A DNA stretch of 15,450 bases from an archaeon (GTDB taxonomy: Archaea; Asgardarchaeota; Hermodarchaeia; Hermodarchaeales; Hermodarchaeaceae): contig JABXGU010000239.1 of assembly GCA_016550415.1 (NCBI GenBank), positions 1 to 15,450 of the forward strand. Reading direction: 5' to 3'. Below the pieces are notes generated by a model. It ran no database searches. It was not told where the DNA came from and was given only the letters and a program-made list of their open reading frames with translations. The position numbers and the translations under genes are program-made. Positions within the stretch are counted from its first letter, which is position 1. Each line of letters begins with the position of its first letter. Shown here piece after piece: positions 6,234 to 14,707 of the stretch.

Positions 6234-7634
6234 CTAGAGCTGCGGGTCCATTAGAATAGTGTGATGTTGACTCCATTGAGAACGAAGAACAAGATAATGG
6301 AGTGCTGTTGCGGCACGCTGAGGAGTGGAAAAGTTTGGTATACTAGCTTTGGTCAATATTGGAATCCCTTCAGCCACTATATCACCTGCAAGCCAACATG
6401 TAGCGAGAGGTTTTGCTGGGAAACCTCTTTTGACCTCTACAACTGCCTTGCTTATGCTTTGAATGTCTCCAAAAGTAGTTGGTACACAGAGTACCAGAAC
6501 CATATCCACTGAATCACTAGCTAGTAACAATTCAATGGTTTTCTGGTAGAGTTTAGCATCTCCTTCAGGACCAACATCTATAGGATTGGCCATTGGAAGA
6601 ACTGGAGACAGAAAGGAGGCGAACTGCTTCACTAAAGAAGGCTTGAACGTGGGAACTTGAAGTTGGGCACGAGCACAGGCATCAACAGCTAGGACGCTTG
6701 GACCCCCACTATTTGTCACAATACCGACACGATTCCCTGAAGGTAATGGTAGGTTCATTAAAGCCTTGCAGGCATCAATAAAGTCTTCAAGAGTGTTGGC
6801 GCGGAGAACCCGCGATTGGCGAAAAGCACCAGAATAAATGTCTTGTTTCCCTGCAAGAGCGCCAGTATGGGATTTGATAGCCCTAATGGCTGCAAGAGTA
6901 TCACCGGGCTTAAGAATTAGAATTGGTTTTTTCAATCCAATTTCTCGGGCGACAAAGAGAAACTTACGAGCATCACGGAGACCCTCCACATAGCAACCTA
7001 TCATTTTTGTTGGTTTATGGGTGCCAAGATATTGGAGTATCTCTTCAGGACCAACATCAGCAGCATTTCCATAACTAACAAACATACTGAAACCTAATTG
7101 CTCAGCGCGTGCTAATGCTTAGACTACTGCACACATTGCACCACTTTGTGAGATAAATGCGAGATTTCCCTTCTGAATCCGATTTTCAAAGCTGGAGTAC
7201 ACATTTTCCCAAGGAGCAACAAACCCTGCACAATTTGGACCTAGCATACGCATACCATAATGTCTTACACGTTCGGTCAATTCTGCTTCTAAGTTTTCAT
7301 CTCCGACTTCGCTGAAACCTGAGCTTATTACAATGATTGCGCCTAAGCCCTTTCTTCCACAGGCATCTACTGCATCAAGAACTCGGTCCTTGTGTATAGC
7401 AATTATCCCCAAATCAACTTTGAATGGTGCATCCTCGATAGAGGCAAAAACAGGTTGGTCCATAATTTTTGTTAAGTGGGGGTTTATGGGATAGATTGGA
7501 CCGGGAAAATGACCATTAACTAGATTCTTTACAAGCTGAAAACCAATACGGTCTTCTTTGTCTGTGGCACCAATGACTGCCACTGAGCGTGGGTGAAATA
7601 ATTGATTAACAGATGGAGAGTGATCAGTAGACAT
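6234..7634 (-). pseudogene. acdA: ADP-forming acyl-CoA synthetase alpha subunit interrupted by one in-frame TAA
   Basis: The intact enzyme converts acyl-CoA, ADP and phosphate to acid, CoA and ATP, working with a beta (ATP-grasp) subunit. The CoA-binding domain (about 1-135, FHPRSVAVIGATDKEDRIG near the start) leads into the ligase domain at NLAFISQSGAM. A TAA at 7119-7121 (codon 172) follows GAMCAVV; the same frame then continues ALARAEQLGFS and on to residue 466. The expected catalytic His is intact at codon 256 (KSHTGALAG), essentially the position reported for Pyrococcus ACD, and TNSGGPSVLAVDAC is intact downstream. Total length matches the family and no frameshift is seen. Possibilities are recent inactivation, a sequencing or assembly error, readthrough, or reinitiation at ATG 7085, which has AGGT upstream. 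The stop lies inside the second domain rather than at a domain border, which argues against a stable split into two subunits. No beta subunit gene is nearby. Confidence 0.85.
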
Positions 7635-7764
7635 TGAAAGACACCGGGGTCAATTTGCATTCAATTTAGCCTAAGATATTAGGTAAATTTAGTGAATGCA
7701 GGGTGCTGTGGCTTCATAAGATTTTTTGACTGACCCTAGAATATACGAAAGAATCGCTTCAAAA

Positions 7765-8700
7765 TCATTCAGATTCTAGGATTTTTGCCAATTCTCTGTA
7801 ACGTGAACGAAGTGTGACTTCAGTTACCCCAATCGCGGTGGCAACTGATTGCTGAGAGCGTGATTCACCATGCTGTTTTGCTGCAAGGTAAATTGCAGCA
7901 GCCACGTAGCCCTTTGGATCCTTTCCTGATAGATGCAGTTTCTCAGTTGCAAAGGCCAATATCTTGGTGGCTTTCTGCTCAACAAGAGGTGACAAGCCAA
8001 GTGCGTTGGCAAAACGGGGGACAATCTCAGCAAGATTTTGCTGCTTTGGCTTCAACTTGAGAGTTTTGAAAAGCAGGACGTAACAGCGTTTGATTACTCG
8101 TTCTTCTTCATCAGAGGCTTTCAGAACTATATCAAGAGTTAGGGGAAAACCGCATGTTTTAGCAGCGGTAAAGATACAAGCTGCCACCATTGCTTTAATG
8201 CTATGACCTCGCAATAAATCATTTTTGTAAGCTTTTCGATAAAGAATTGCTGCTGTTTCTCGTATATGTCCTGGCAAGCTAAGCTTCTCAGCCAATCTAC
8301 GAACTTCCGTGAATGCAATCGTTAAATTGCGGCGGCGCCATGAGGAACGAGAGTTCCATCGAATAATTCGTTCAATTCGCCCATTATGTTCGGCTGAGCC
8401 ATCTGACCCATTCGATTGACGAGAAACGCGGGTTGACAATCCAAAATCCGGTAGCATTTGAGAGAGAGGAAGACCATTTGTGCTTCGTTGAGCACGTTCT
8501 TCAGGAGTAAAGGCTCGTACTCCAGCCCGAGGATCTATCAGGGCTTCTGATAGAACAAGTCCACATCCACTACAAATCAGTTCACCACGTTGTGGATCGT
8601 GGACAATTTCAGAGGATCCACAATCTGGGCAAATTGTTACATCTGAGTGTTTTGCCACAGCAGATCCTTTTTCTTGAATTTCAATGGTCAATTGATTCAT
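7765..8700 (-). CDS. tfb: Transcription initiation factor TFB (TFIIB homologue)
   Basis: Bridges TBP-TATA DNA and RNA polymerase during initiation. The 311-residue protein has the N-terminal zinc ribbon (Cys24, 27, 43, 46), a B-reader/linker segment (about 55-95, including RAFTPEERAQRS and DFGLST) and two cyclin-like repeats (about 118-205 and 215-305); RGHSIKAMVAACIFTAAK and PKGYVAAAIYLAAKQ are typical repeat helices. The reader has GVRAF where many archaeal TFBs have EWRAF, so a conserved Trp is missing. ATG 8700 is chosen because the TATA box at 8729-8737 predicts transcription start near 8707. That gives a nearly leaderless mRNA, and an upstream in-frame TTG at 8712 would fall outside it. 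The next gene downstream is the acyl-CoA synthetase alpha gene, 130 bases on, with its own possible TATA near 7685. Whether this is the main or a secondary TFB cannot be told here. Confidence 0.96.
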   Translation of the reverse strand: MNQLTIEIQEKGSAVAKHSDVTICPDCGSSEIVHDPQRGELICSGCGLVLSEALIDPRAGVRAFTPEERAQRSTNGLPLSQMLPDFGLSTRVSRQSNGSDGSAEHNGRIERIIRWNSRSSWRRRNLTIAFTEVRRLAEKLSLPGHIRETAAILYRKAYKNDLLRGHSIKAMVAACIFTAAKTCGFPLTLDIVLKASDEEERVIKRCYVLLFKTLKLKPKQQNLAEIVPRFANALGLSPLVEQKATKILAFATEKLHLSGKDPKGYVAAAIYLAAKQHGESRSQQSVATAIGVTEVTLRSRYRELAKILESE

Positions 8701-8728
8701 TACCTCAAGCAATGAATGTTAATGGCGG

Positions 8729-8737
8729 TTTTTTATA
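8729..8737 (-). promoter_or_regulatory. TATA box of tfb
   Basis: On the minus strand this reads TATAAAAAA, preceded by the purine-rich CGGAGC as a possible BRE. It is the best promoter match in the window. Its centre is about 33 bases from the chosen ATG, which predicts a leader of only about seven bases. Confidence 0.6.
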
Positions 8738-8828
8738 GCTCCGCCTAAAAAGCACCAAAAACATCAACTTTCGCATATAAAAGTAGAGAAATTTCCCCAA
8801 CACTTGTCAAACCATGATTATTAGGAAT

Positions 8829-10172
8829 TCAAGCAATTGGTATGCGTCCAATCTTCCAGGGGGATTCAGGGAGCATGTTTGTTGTATCGACTAAACGACC
8901 TTGTGCTGCTTTTAGTTTTCCAATTTGGTCCTTGTATTCTTTGTGTGGTGTCACGATGATAATGCAATCTGTAGAAAGGATTTCATCAAAGTTTGCAGGG
9001 GTGAAACCCATGTTCACAATTTCTTTGGGAGTGAAATAGGGATCATTAGCTAGGATGGCAGCAGGTTGGTATTCAAGAAGTCGGTTTCGTATTTTTAGAC
9101 TGGGTGCAAATCGTGTTTCTTTGACATCTGCACGGAAGGAAATTCCCAAGATACCTACACGGGATGCCTTGATTGATTTTTTATGTGCATTAAGGCATCG
9201 GATAGTTAGGTCAACTGTGTGGCTGGACATATTGTCATTTATGTATCTTGCTTGGCGAAGAAGCACTGCGTTGACATCCAGCTCTTTGGCTTTGTTGATG
9301 AGGAACCAAGGATAGACTGGGATGCAATGACCACCCACTCCCGGACCTGGCTTGTGAATCATGCAGTGCTCACTTGTGCCTTTATTGGCTGCTGCTATTA
9401 CTTCCCAGACATCAACACCAAGAGGTTCACATATTTTTGCGAGAAAATTGGCGTAGGAAATGTTGAGGTCACGATAAGTTCCTTCAGCGACCTTGACTAG
9501 CTCAGAAGCAATTAGTGAAGAGGTGCGGACAACATCCCCAAAGACACCATATATACCAGCTGCTGCTTCGCAACTGGCATTATCAATACCACCAACTATT
9601 TTGGGGAATTTGTAGAGATTACGCATCACGCGACCAACCATAAGGCGTTCAGGGCTATGAGCTAGACCAAAATCTTTCCCTGCAACAAGACCACTCTCAG
9701 ATTCCAAGATTGGCTTAATTACACGCTCAGTGGCACCAGGAGGCATGGTTGTGGACGTGATGACCAGATTGCCCTTCTCTAGACCGCGACCAGCCTGCTG
9801 CGTTGCATTCTGAATAATAGAATAGTCTTCTTGCCCAAAATCGTTGACCAAGAGAGGTACGAGAATTATGATGGCGTCAGCTTCACTGGCAGCCTTTGCG
9901 CCATCTGTCGTAGCTTTCAATTGACCAGATTTTACCATTTTACGAAGAAGCTCAGGAATTTGAGGCTCACCTACAAGGGGGCAATCACCTCGGTTAATCT
10001 GATCAACAAGAGTTTGATTCTTTCTAACTCCAACAACTTTAGCGCCTTCCTTGGCGAAGGCAACAGCTACTGGGAGTCCCATATTACCAATGCCAACTAG
10101 GTCGATTGTGATTTGGCCTTTCCTCAGTAGATTGGTGACCTCTTCTGCTGATTGTCCATAGACCTTTTTCAT
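8829..10172 (-). CDS. Nucleotide-sugar 6-dehydrogenase (UDP-ManNAc / UDP-glucose dehydrogenase family)
   Basis: Enzymes of this family oxidise the C6 hydroxyl of a UDP-sugar to a uronate in two NAD-dependent steps, feeding surface glycan or glycoprotein synthesis. The 447-residue protein has the Rossmann signature VGIGNMGLP (26-34), STTMPPGATERV (140-151), SPERL (173-177), the catalytic Lys region ELVKVAEGTYRDLN (224-237, Lys227) and the catalytic Cys283 in PGPGVGGHCIPV. The C-terminal UDP-binding domain follows (GILGISFRADVKETR). The overall pattern is closer to the WecC-like UDP-N-acetylmannosaminuronate branch than to UDP-glucose dehydrogenase. The residue after VAE is Gly231 where most family members have Asn (E-N-[ST]-F-R); this may alter the active site. 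GAGAGG lies upstream of the ATG. No sugar epimerase or glycosyltransferase is adjacent, so the exact substrate is open. Confidence 0.88.
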   Translation of the reverse strand: MKKVYGQSAEEVTNLLRKGQITIDLVGIGNMGLPVAVAFAKEGAKVVGVRKNQTLVDQINRGDCPLVGEPQIPELLRKMVKSGQLKATTDGAKAASEADAIIILVPLLVNDFGQEDYSIIQNATQQAGRGLEKGNLVITSTTMPPGATERVIKPILESESGLVAGKDFGLAHSPERLMVGRVMRNLYKFPKIVGGIDNASCEAAAGIYGVFGDVVRTSSLIASELVKVAEGTYRDLNISYANFLAKICEPLGVDVWEVIAAANKGTSEHCMIHKPGPGVGGHCIPVYPWFLINKAKELDVNAVLLRQARYINDNMSSHTVDLTIRCLNAHKKSIKASRVGILGISFRADVKETRFAPSLKIRNRLLEYQPAAILANDPYFTPKEIVNMGFTPANFDEILSTDCIIIVTPHKEYKDQIGKLKAAQGRLVDTTNMLPESPWKIGRIPIA

Positions 10173-10274
10173 TGTAGGAGAACCTCTCGCCCATAGCTCC
10201 GCAATGGTTCTATTAAGGCTTATTATCTTCGACCCTTTTGCTATTAGCGAAAAGCATGGAGTAACAGGGGAGAA

Positions 10275-10979
10275 TTAGCGTGATTTGTTAGGTTTGAGTT
10301 TGTCGGTAAGAAAGGCAAAAATCATAGGTAGAATGTGGTTAAAACGACCTGCCCAAAAATGATTGGCGTCTTTGATTAGGCGAAGGTACTTTTCTTCCAC
10401 CTGCAACTGAGCATAGATTGCTTCTGCTTCTACGGATGGAATGAGGTCGTCATCGAGTCCGTGAATAATGTAGGTTGGGCAACGGATGTACCGTATGATG
10501 TCTTGAATTATTGAAGAATCAGCATCAGAAGGATGTAGACTAGCGCTAATTGTGACCAGTGCTGCAGGGTCAGCCGTCATCGCAGCAACAAGAGCAACAC
10601 TGCCACCAAAACTATAGCCACAAAGAGCAATTCGTGATTCGTCAACGTGAGAATTGTTACGGAGGTATCTTACTGCACTAATAGTGTCCTGTGTTTCACC
10701 AATACCTTGACCATAACTGCCTTGACTGTTGCCAGTTCCACGGAAATTGAAGCACAGCGCATTAAAACCAAAGGAATGCGCTGTATCGAAAATGGCACGC
10801 ACCCTACTGTCATCGAAATTCCCACCCAAAAGAGGATGAGGATGGCAAATTACTAGACCTGGTTGTCCAGGATTGGGTACTAGGAAAAGACGACCTTCGA
10901 TTAAGAGAGAGTCACTGTTGAAGGTGATGGGGAGTACATTTGAGTTGTGAGTGGTGGGTTGCGTTGAACCCTTAGTCAT
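10275..10979 (-). CDS. Alpha/beta-hydrolase, COG2945-like
   Basis: A soluble serine hydrolase of about 234 residues with a complete triad by motif: nucleophile Ser123 in GYSFGG (121-126), acid Asp177 in HGLDDD (173-178) and His207 in DANHFW. HPHPLLGGN (46-54) and NFRGTGNSQG (78-87) mark the oxyanion-loop region typical of the small cytosolic hydrolases related to dienelactone hydrolases. There is no signal peptide or lid insertion. The start is ATG 10979 with GAGG ten bases before it, rather than the in-frame TTG at 10994, which has no ribosome-binding site. It is transcribed toward the sugar dehydrogenase but is separated from it by 102 bases, and diverges from the ABC transporter. The natural substrate, probably an ester or thioester, is unknown. 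Confidence 0.88.
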   Translation of the reverse strand: MTKGSTQPTTHNSNVLPITFNSDSLLIEGRLFLVPNPGQPGLVICHPHPLLGGNFDDSRVRAIFDTAHSFGFNALCFNFRGTGNSQGSYGQGIGETQDTISAVRYLRNNSHVDESRIALCGYSFGGSVALVAAMTADPAALVTISASLHPSDADSSIIQDIIRYIRCPTYIIHGLDDDLIPSVEAEAIYAQLQVEEKYLRLIKDANHFWAGRFNHILPMIFAFLTDKLKPNKSR

Positions 10980-11167
10980 TGATGTTATCCTCAACTGTTA
11001 TTTTACTGAAATCGTAGTTAAGTATAATAACGACGATGAAATTTAGCTACTTAAAGCTGCGTCTTTAGAAGAAGGAAAGTAAGTATTCGAAAGCTTCTTG
11101 AACCTACAAACTCTTTTCTTCGATTTATTCTGAATCATTAACTAGAAACGGTGTTTCCAATTTAGAA

Positions 11168-11917
11168 GTGATAGTTGTGGCAAGAAAGCAAAAAACCTCA
11201 CAAAGGGAAGCTAGTGAGTTTGTACTTGAAGCCAAGGATTTGCATCGTATCTACACAGTTGGTGATATTCAAGTACCTGCCCTGAATGGAGTAAACCTCC
11301 AAATCCGACCTGGAGAATTCGTCGTGATTCTTGGAGTATCAGGGAGTGGAAAGTCAACTCTTCTGAGTTTATTGGGTGGTCTGGATAGACCCACAGAGGG
11401 CAGCGTTTTGATTGAAGGACAAGATTTGTCACAGATGAGTGATGACCAACTAGCTGATCTTCGCCTCCACAAAGTTGGATTTATTTTTCAATTCTTCAAT
11501 CTCATGCCCCAGCTGACCGCTCAAGCTAATGTTGAGCTTCCCTTGTTTTTGGCTGAGATTCCCTCCGAAAAGGCGCAGGAGCGAAGTCAGGAACTCTTAG
11601 ACCTAGTTGGTCTGACGCAACGAGCTAACCATCGTCCTACGGAGCTCAGCGGAGGAGAACAACAGCGTGTTGCTATAGCTAGAGCCCTTGCCAATAATCC
11701 GACAATTATACTTGCAGATGAGCCAACAGGTAACCTAGATACAAAAACTGGTAAGGAAATCATCAAGCTTCTACGTGAAGTAAATCAAACTAAAAATCAG
11801 ACCTTCATTGTAGTTGGGCACGACCAAAGATTGAAAACAGTTGCCGACCGGATTATTGAGATGGAGGATGGGCGATTCATTAGAAAACAGGAGAAAAGAG
11901 GGATGAGAGAGCGATGA
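11168..11917 (+). CDS. ABC transporter ATP-binding protein, MacB/LolD type
   Basis: The ATPase half of a MacB/LolD-type mechanotransmission ABC system. The 249 residues contain Walker [10 protein letters not shown] (56-64), Q-loop [10 protein letters not shown] (105-114), signature LSGGEQQR (160-167), Walker [13 protein letters not shown] (180-191) and switch His218 in VVGHD. The FQ-x-FNL-x-P and TGNLD wording is typical of this subfamily. Its stop codon overlaps the start of the permease gene (ATGA), so the two are almost certainly co-translated. The start is uncertain: GTG 11168 is given, while GTG 11177 would shorten the protein by three residues; neither has a clear ribosome-binding site. 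The first 15 or so residues ([11 protein letters not shown]) form a basic extension ahead of the domain. The driven substrate is unknown. Confidence 0.93.
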   Translation: MIVVARKQKTSQREASEFVLEAKDLHRIYTVGDIQVPALNGVNLQIRPGEFVVILGVSGSGKSTLLSLLGGLDRPTEGSVLIEGQDLSQMSDDQLADLRLHKVGFIFQFFNLMPQLTAQANVELPLFLAEIPSEKAQERSQELLDLVGLTQRANHRPTELSGGEQQRVAIARALANNPTIILADEPTGNLDTKTGKEIIKLLREVNQTKNQTFIVVGHDQRLKTVADRIIEMEDGRFIRKQEKRGMRER

Positions 11918-13149
11918 AGGCAAAACGTATCATGATTTTGGCTTGGACACAAATGCGGCGACGGAAACTTCGCACCAGCCTAACAACACTGGGCATCATT
12001 GTTGGCGTAATGACGATGGTGTCCATATCAGCTCTTGGTAGTGGATTTCGAAATGAAGTTACTACCCGATTGGTACAAGGCTTCGAACCTGACATCATCA
12101 GCGTCCTACCAGCCAGCGACCTCTTTACCGCCTATGGCTTTGATTACTTAACTATGGATGAAGCGAAGAAAATCTCCGCCTTTGATCATGTTGATTATGT
12201 TATGCCACTTCAACGGAAAGGAGTGGTCCTGCATAAACCGGATGAACATATGGAAACGCGATTGCTTGGATTGAATTTCTCAATCATGTGGCAAATATAC
12301 GAAAATCGACTCAGCTTTGCTGAAGGGGGTTTGCCTGACCCGAGTCGTAACGATTCAGCAATTCTTGGTTATATGGATACACCTTGGGCTCACGTGAATG
12401 ATACGGTGAAGGCAGAAATTATTGTTAGAGATGGTGGTGATATTCAATTCAGAAACTACACCTTCACTGTTAGTGGGATACTTAATGAAGTGGGTTACTC
12501 TGGAACTACTCCCTTCGACAGGAGCTTCATTATCCCCTTGGACACCTGCCAAATCATCCATGAAACACAGCACCTTGAAACAATTATAGTCAAGGTTGAT
12601 GACCCCATCTACTCTGATTCCGTAGCAGACCATATACGGGATTATTATGAGCATAATGTCTTAGTCCTTGTCTCCAGTCAAGTCATTTCAACAATTGGTG
12701 GCATATTCACACTCATAGAGCTATTTCTGATGGGCATTGCATCTATCGCCCTACTTGTTGCTGGTGTATCTATTCTGAACATAATGCTTGTATCAGTTAT
12801 GGAGCGAACTAGGGAAATTGGTATAATGAAAGCGCTGGGTGCTAGAAATCGTACAATTCTTGGTCAGTTTTTAGCAGAAGCTGTGCTCTTGGGGATTCTG
12901 GGCAGCGCCATTGGTATCGGTCTAGGATGGATACTTGCTCAAGGTATGGGGCAGGTCATTCCAAACATATTATCTAACAATTCTATACTATCGTATATTC
13001 CCTCTGAATTCGCTTTGCAGCCACAAATGACCTTAGATACAGTTTTGCTTTCAACCCTATTTGCCGTTGCTGTAAGCGTCATCTTTGCACTTTATCCTGC
13101 CCGAAAAGCAGCCAAGCTTGATCCAGTTCAAGCTCTACGCTACGAATAA
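11914..13149 (+). CDS. ABC transporter permease, MacB/FtsX family
   Basis: The membrane partner of the preceding ATPase. The 411-residue topology is classic: a cytoplasmic N terminus with basic MRRRKLRTSL, TM1 (about 22-44), a large extracellular MacB-PCD-like domain (about 45-262), then TM2 (268-294), TM3 (319-345) and TM4 (375-394). The cytoplasmic coupling loop ERTREIGIMKALGA (297-310) and the C-terminal PARKAAKLDPVQALRYE motif are both diagnostic of the family. These systems move lipoproteins, peptides or drugs, or transmit force across the membrane without carrying substrate. No adaptor or lipoprotein gene is adjacent, and archaea lack the TolC-type outer-membrane exit, so export across a single membrane or signalling is more likely. 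The ATG overlaps the ATPase stop by four bases. Confidence 0.94.
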   Translation: MKAKRIMILAWTQMRRRKLRTSLTTLGIIVGVMTMVSISALGSGFRNEVTTRLVQGFEPDIISVLPASDLFTAYGFDYLTMDEAKKISAFDHVDYVMPLQRKGVVLHKPDEHMETRLLGLNFSIMWQIYENRLSFAEGGLPDPSRNDSAILGYMDTPWAHVNDTVKAEIIVRDGGDIQFRNYTFTVSGILNEVGYSGTTPFDRSFIIPLDTCQIIHETQHLETIIVKVDDPIYSDSVADHIRDYYEHNVLVLVSSQVISTIGGIFTLIELFLMGIASIALLVAGVSILNIMLVSVMERTREIGIMKALGARNRTILGQFLAEAVLLGILGSAIGIGLGWILAQGMGQVIPNILSNNSILSYIPSEFALQPQMTLDTVLLSTLFAVAVSVIFALYPARKAAKLDPVQALRYE

Positions 13150-13212
13150 AAAAAGAAACCAAAAATCTCAATCCCATTTGACGCCATTTACACAACTACG
13201 GAGGAGTCAAGT

Positions 13213-14133
13213 ATGTCAGAAAAACACGGGAAAAAGAAATGGCTTCACCAAAAACTAGGACTCAAGGTAATTGACAGCCATTCTCATTACCTATCCTATG
13301 AGGCTATTCGAGGTTGGGGTATTCAGCAGGGTCAAATGGGAAAACGCATCCAATCACGAACAGACATAAAGGCAGTGGATTTACCGAAACCGGATGAGGA
13401 TTTTGCTCAACGTTGGATAACAGAGCTAGACAGATACGGAATCGATCGAATCGGGATGATGTTGGGCCAAGAAGTATGGAAAGAATACGCAAATGCCATG
13501 AAACGCTTTCCAAATCGGTTCTATGGCTACGCCAATATTAACCCAAAAAATCCTAAGGCAGAAGAACTAGCTCATCATGCAATCCATGATTTTGGACTCA
13601 ATGGTTTCAAACTGTACCCAGTGGCAAACCAATTCCACACCTATGACAAGGCTGCGTATAAAATCTACCAAGTAGCATATGAATTAAATGTGCCAGTTCT
13701 CCATCATTTTGGTGTTTCCATTGGACACGGCGTTGATCTCCGTTATGGTAACCCATTAGATTTGCAGCCAGCAGCAAGGGATTTCCCTGAGGTAAAATTC
13801 GGAATTGCACATATGGGAGCAGGCATGTTCCGAGAAACACTCCTTCTATTCTATCAAACAGATAATATCTACATTGACACATCAGGGTCAAACATTTGGA
13901 TGCGCTACATACCCTATCCCACAACTCTTGAAGGAGTCTTGAAACGAGCACTGGAAGCTGCTGGTCCAGAGCGAATCGTATTCGGTACGGATAGCTCCAT
14001 GTTCCCACGTGGTTTCCGAATTGATATTCTCGAAAAACAGCTTCAAACCCTGAAGCGTCTTAAGGTAACAAACGAGGCCCTAGAATTGATCTTCGCAGAG
14101 AATGCTCGCCAATTATTAGATCGCTCGCCATAA
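13213..14133 (+). CDS. Amidohydrolase-2 family TIM-barrel hydrolase/decarboxylase (ACMSD-like)
   Basis: A metal-dependent hydrolase or decarboxylase of 306 residues. The metal site is complete by motif: DSHSH (21-25, His23 and His25), His164/165 in VLHHFG, His200 in IAHMG and Asp260 in FGTDSS. GFKLYP (131-136) and ANINPKN are typical of the Amidohydro_2 branch, which includes aminocarboxymuconate semialdehyde decarboxylase and related enzymes; whether this one hydrolyses or decarboxylates cannot be told. An unusual hydrophilic stretch (about 28-60) sits right after the HxH motif. The protein has no signal peptide and starts with a lysine-rich segment. GGAGGAG lies six bases upstream of the ATG. 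The gene is 63 bases downstream of the permease with an A-rich TATA-like element just after the permease stop, so it may be in the same transcript or have its own promoter. Confidence 0.9.
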   Translation: MSEKHGKKKWLHQKLGLKVIDSHSHYLSYEAIRGWGIQQGQMGKRIQSRTDIKAVDLPKPDEDFAQRWITELDRYGIDRIGMMLGQEVWKEYANAMKRFPNRFYGYANINPKNPKAEELAHHAIHDFGLNGFKLYPVANQFHTYDKAAYKIYQVAYELNVPVLHHFGVSIGHGVDLRYGNPLDLQPAARDFPEVKFGIAHMGAGMFRETLLLFYQTDNIYIDTSGSNIWMRYIPYPTTLEGVLKRALEAAGPERIVFGTDSSMFPRGFRIDILEKQLQTLKRLKVTNEALELIFAENARQLLDRSP

Positions 14134-14185
14134 AGAGGAAAAGTTCAAGGCTTCAAAGAGCTGTTGGATGAACAGGCTTACTGGA

Positions 14186-14608
14186 TTATTTGGATGGTTT
14201 CTGTCGTTTTAATGGGGTCTTTGCATCTAAACTGTAGAGTGCTTTAATGAAAAGAGTACCACCGCAACGAGGGCATTTACCAACCTCTCTGAAAACATAA
14301 TCTCTTGATTCGAATGGACCTTCCGATTCAACACCACAAGATTGACAGGATATAAGGCGACGGACCTCAGAAACGTCCATTTTTGGTACACCTCGTAGGT
14401 CACGGACTAGCACAACGATGAAGATGATAATTGATAATCCGGCAAGACACCAAAAAATCAGGTTGAAAGGATATTCTGAAAAGAGACCCCAAATAGCGAA
14501 GATTAATCCAAGAGTCAGTAGGAGCGCCCAAGTTAGGGGTTGCTTGTATCGACTGGTAGTGATGAGAGAGCTAGGTTGCCCAGCTGCATGAATTTTCAGT
14601 ATAGCCAT
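14186..14608 (-). CDS. Two-helix membrane protein with C-terminal zinc ribbon, 140 aa
   Basis: I recognise no named family. Residues 24-42 and 49-69 are strongly hydrophobic and form a likely membrane hairpin. A soluble tail carries two CxxC pairs, Cys88/Cys91 and Cys112/Cys115, spaced as in a zinc ribbon (KCPRCGGTLF for the second). The last 20 residues are lysine-rich. By positive-inside logic, both ends are likely cytoplasmic. The start is ATG 14608: an AT-rich TATA-like element at 14628-14640 predicts transcription start near 14608-14612, which would exclude the ATG at 14623. The mRNA would then be almost leaderless. The protein could be a membrane-anchored protein- or nucleic-acid-binding factor, but that is inference from architecture alone. 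It converges with the amidohydrolase gene. Confidence 0.72.
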   Translation of the reverse strand: MAILKIHAAGQPSSLITTSRYKQPLTWALLLTLGLIFAIWGLFSEYPFNLIFWCLAGLSIIIFIVVLVRDLRGVPKMDVSEVRRLISCQSCGVESEGPFESRDYVFREVGKCPRCGGTLFIKALYSLDAKTPLKRQKPSK

Positions 14609-14627
14609 TATCCACGACCTCATTTGG

Positions 14628-14640
14628 TATAATCTATAAT
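14628..14640 (-). promoter_or_regulatory. Putative TATA box for the zinc-ribbon membrane protein gene
   Basis: On the minus strand this AT-rich element reads TTATAGATTATAC. Its distance to ATG 14608 fits a leaderless or nearly leaderless transcript. Confidence 0.4.
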
Positions 14641-14707
14641 GCTCCTTCCCTGTGAGATTTGGGTTTTAAGCATGGCGGTTATTGGGAAATGCAGATGCTA
14701 GAATCTG

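Noticed and set aside
11168..14133. ABC transporter plus amidohydrolase as a dedicated antibiotic or peptide export and processing system.
   Set aside because: The amidohydrolase has a possible promoter of its own and no peptide precursor, modification enzyme or adaptor lies nearby, so a functional link is unsupported.
14134..14245. Plus-strand open stretch of about 30 codons encoding a hydrophobic peptide after the amidohydrolase.
   Set aside because: Only a TTG could start it, it has no clear ribosome-binding site, and it overlaps the 3' end of the zinc-ribbon membrane gene antisense. It is most likely a complement of that coding sequence.
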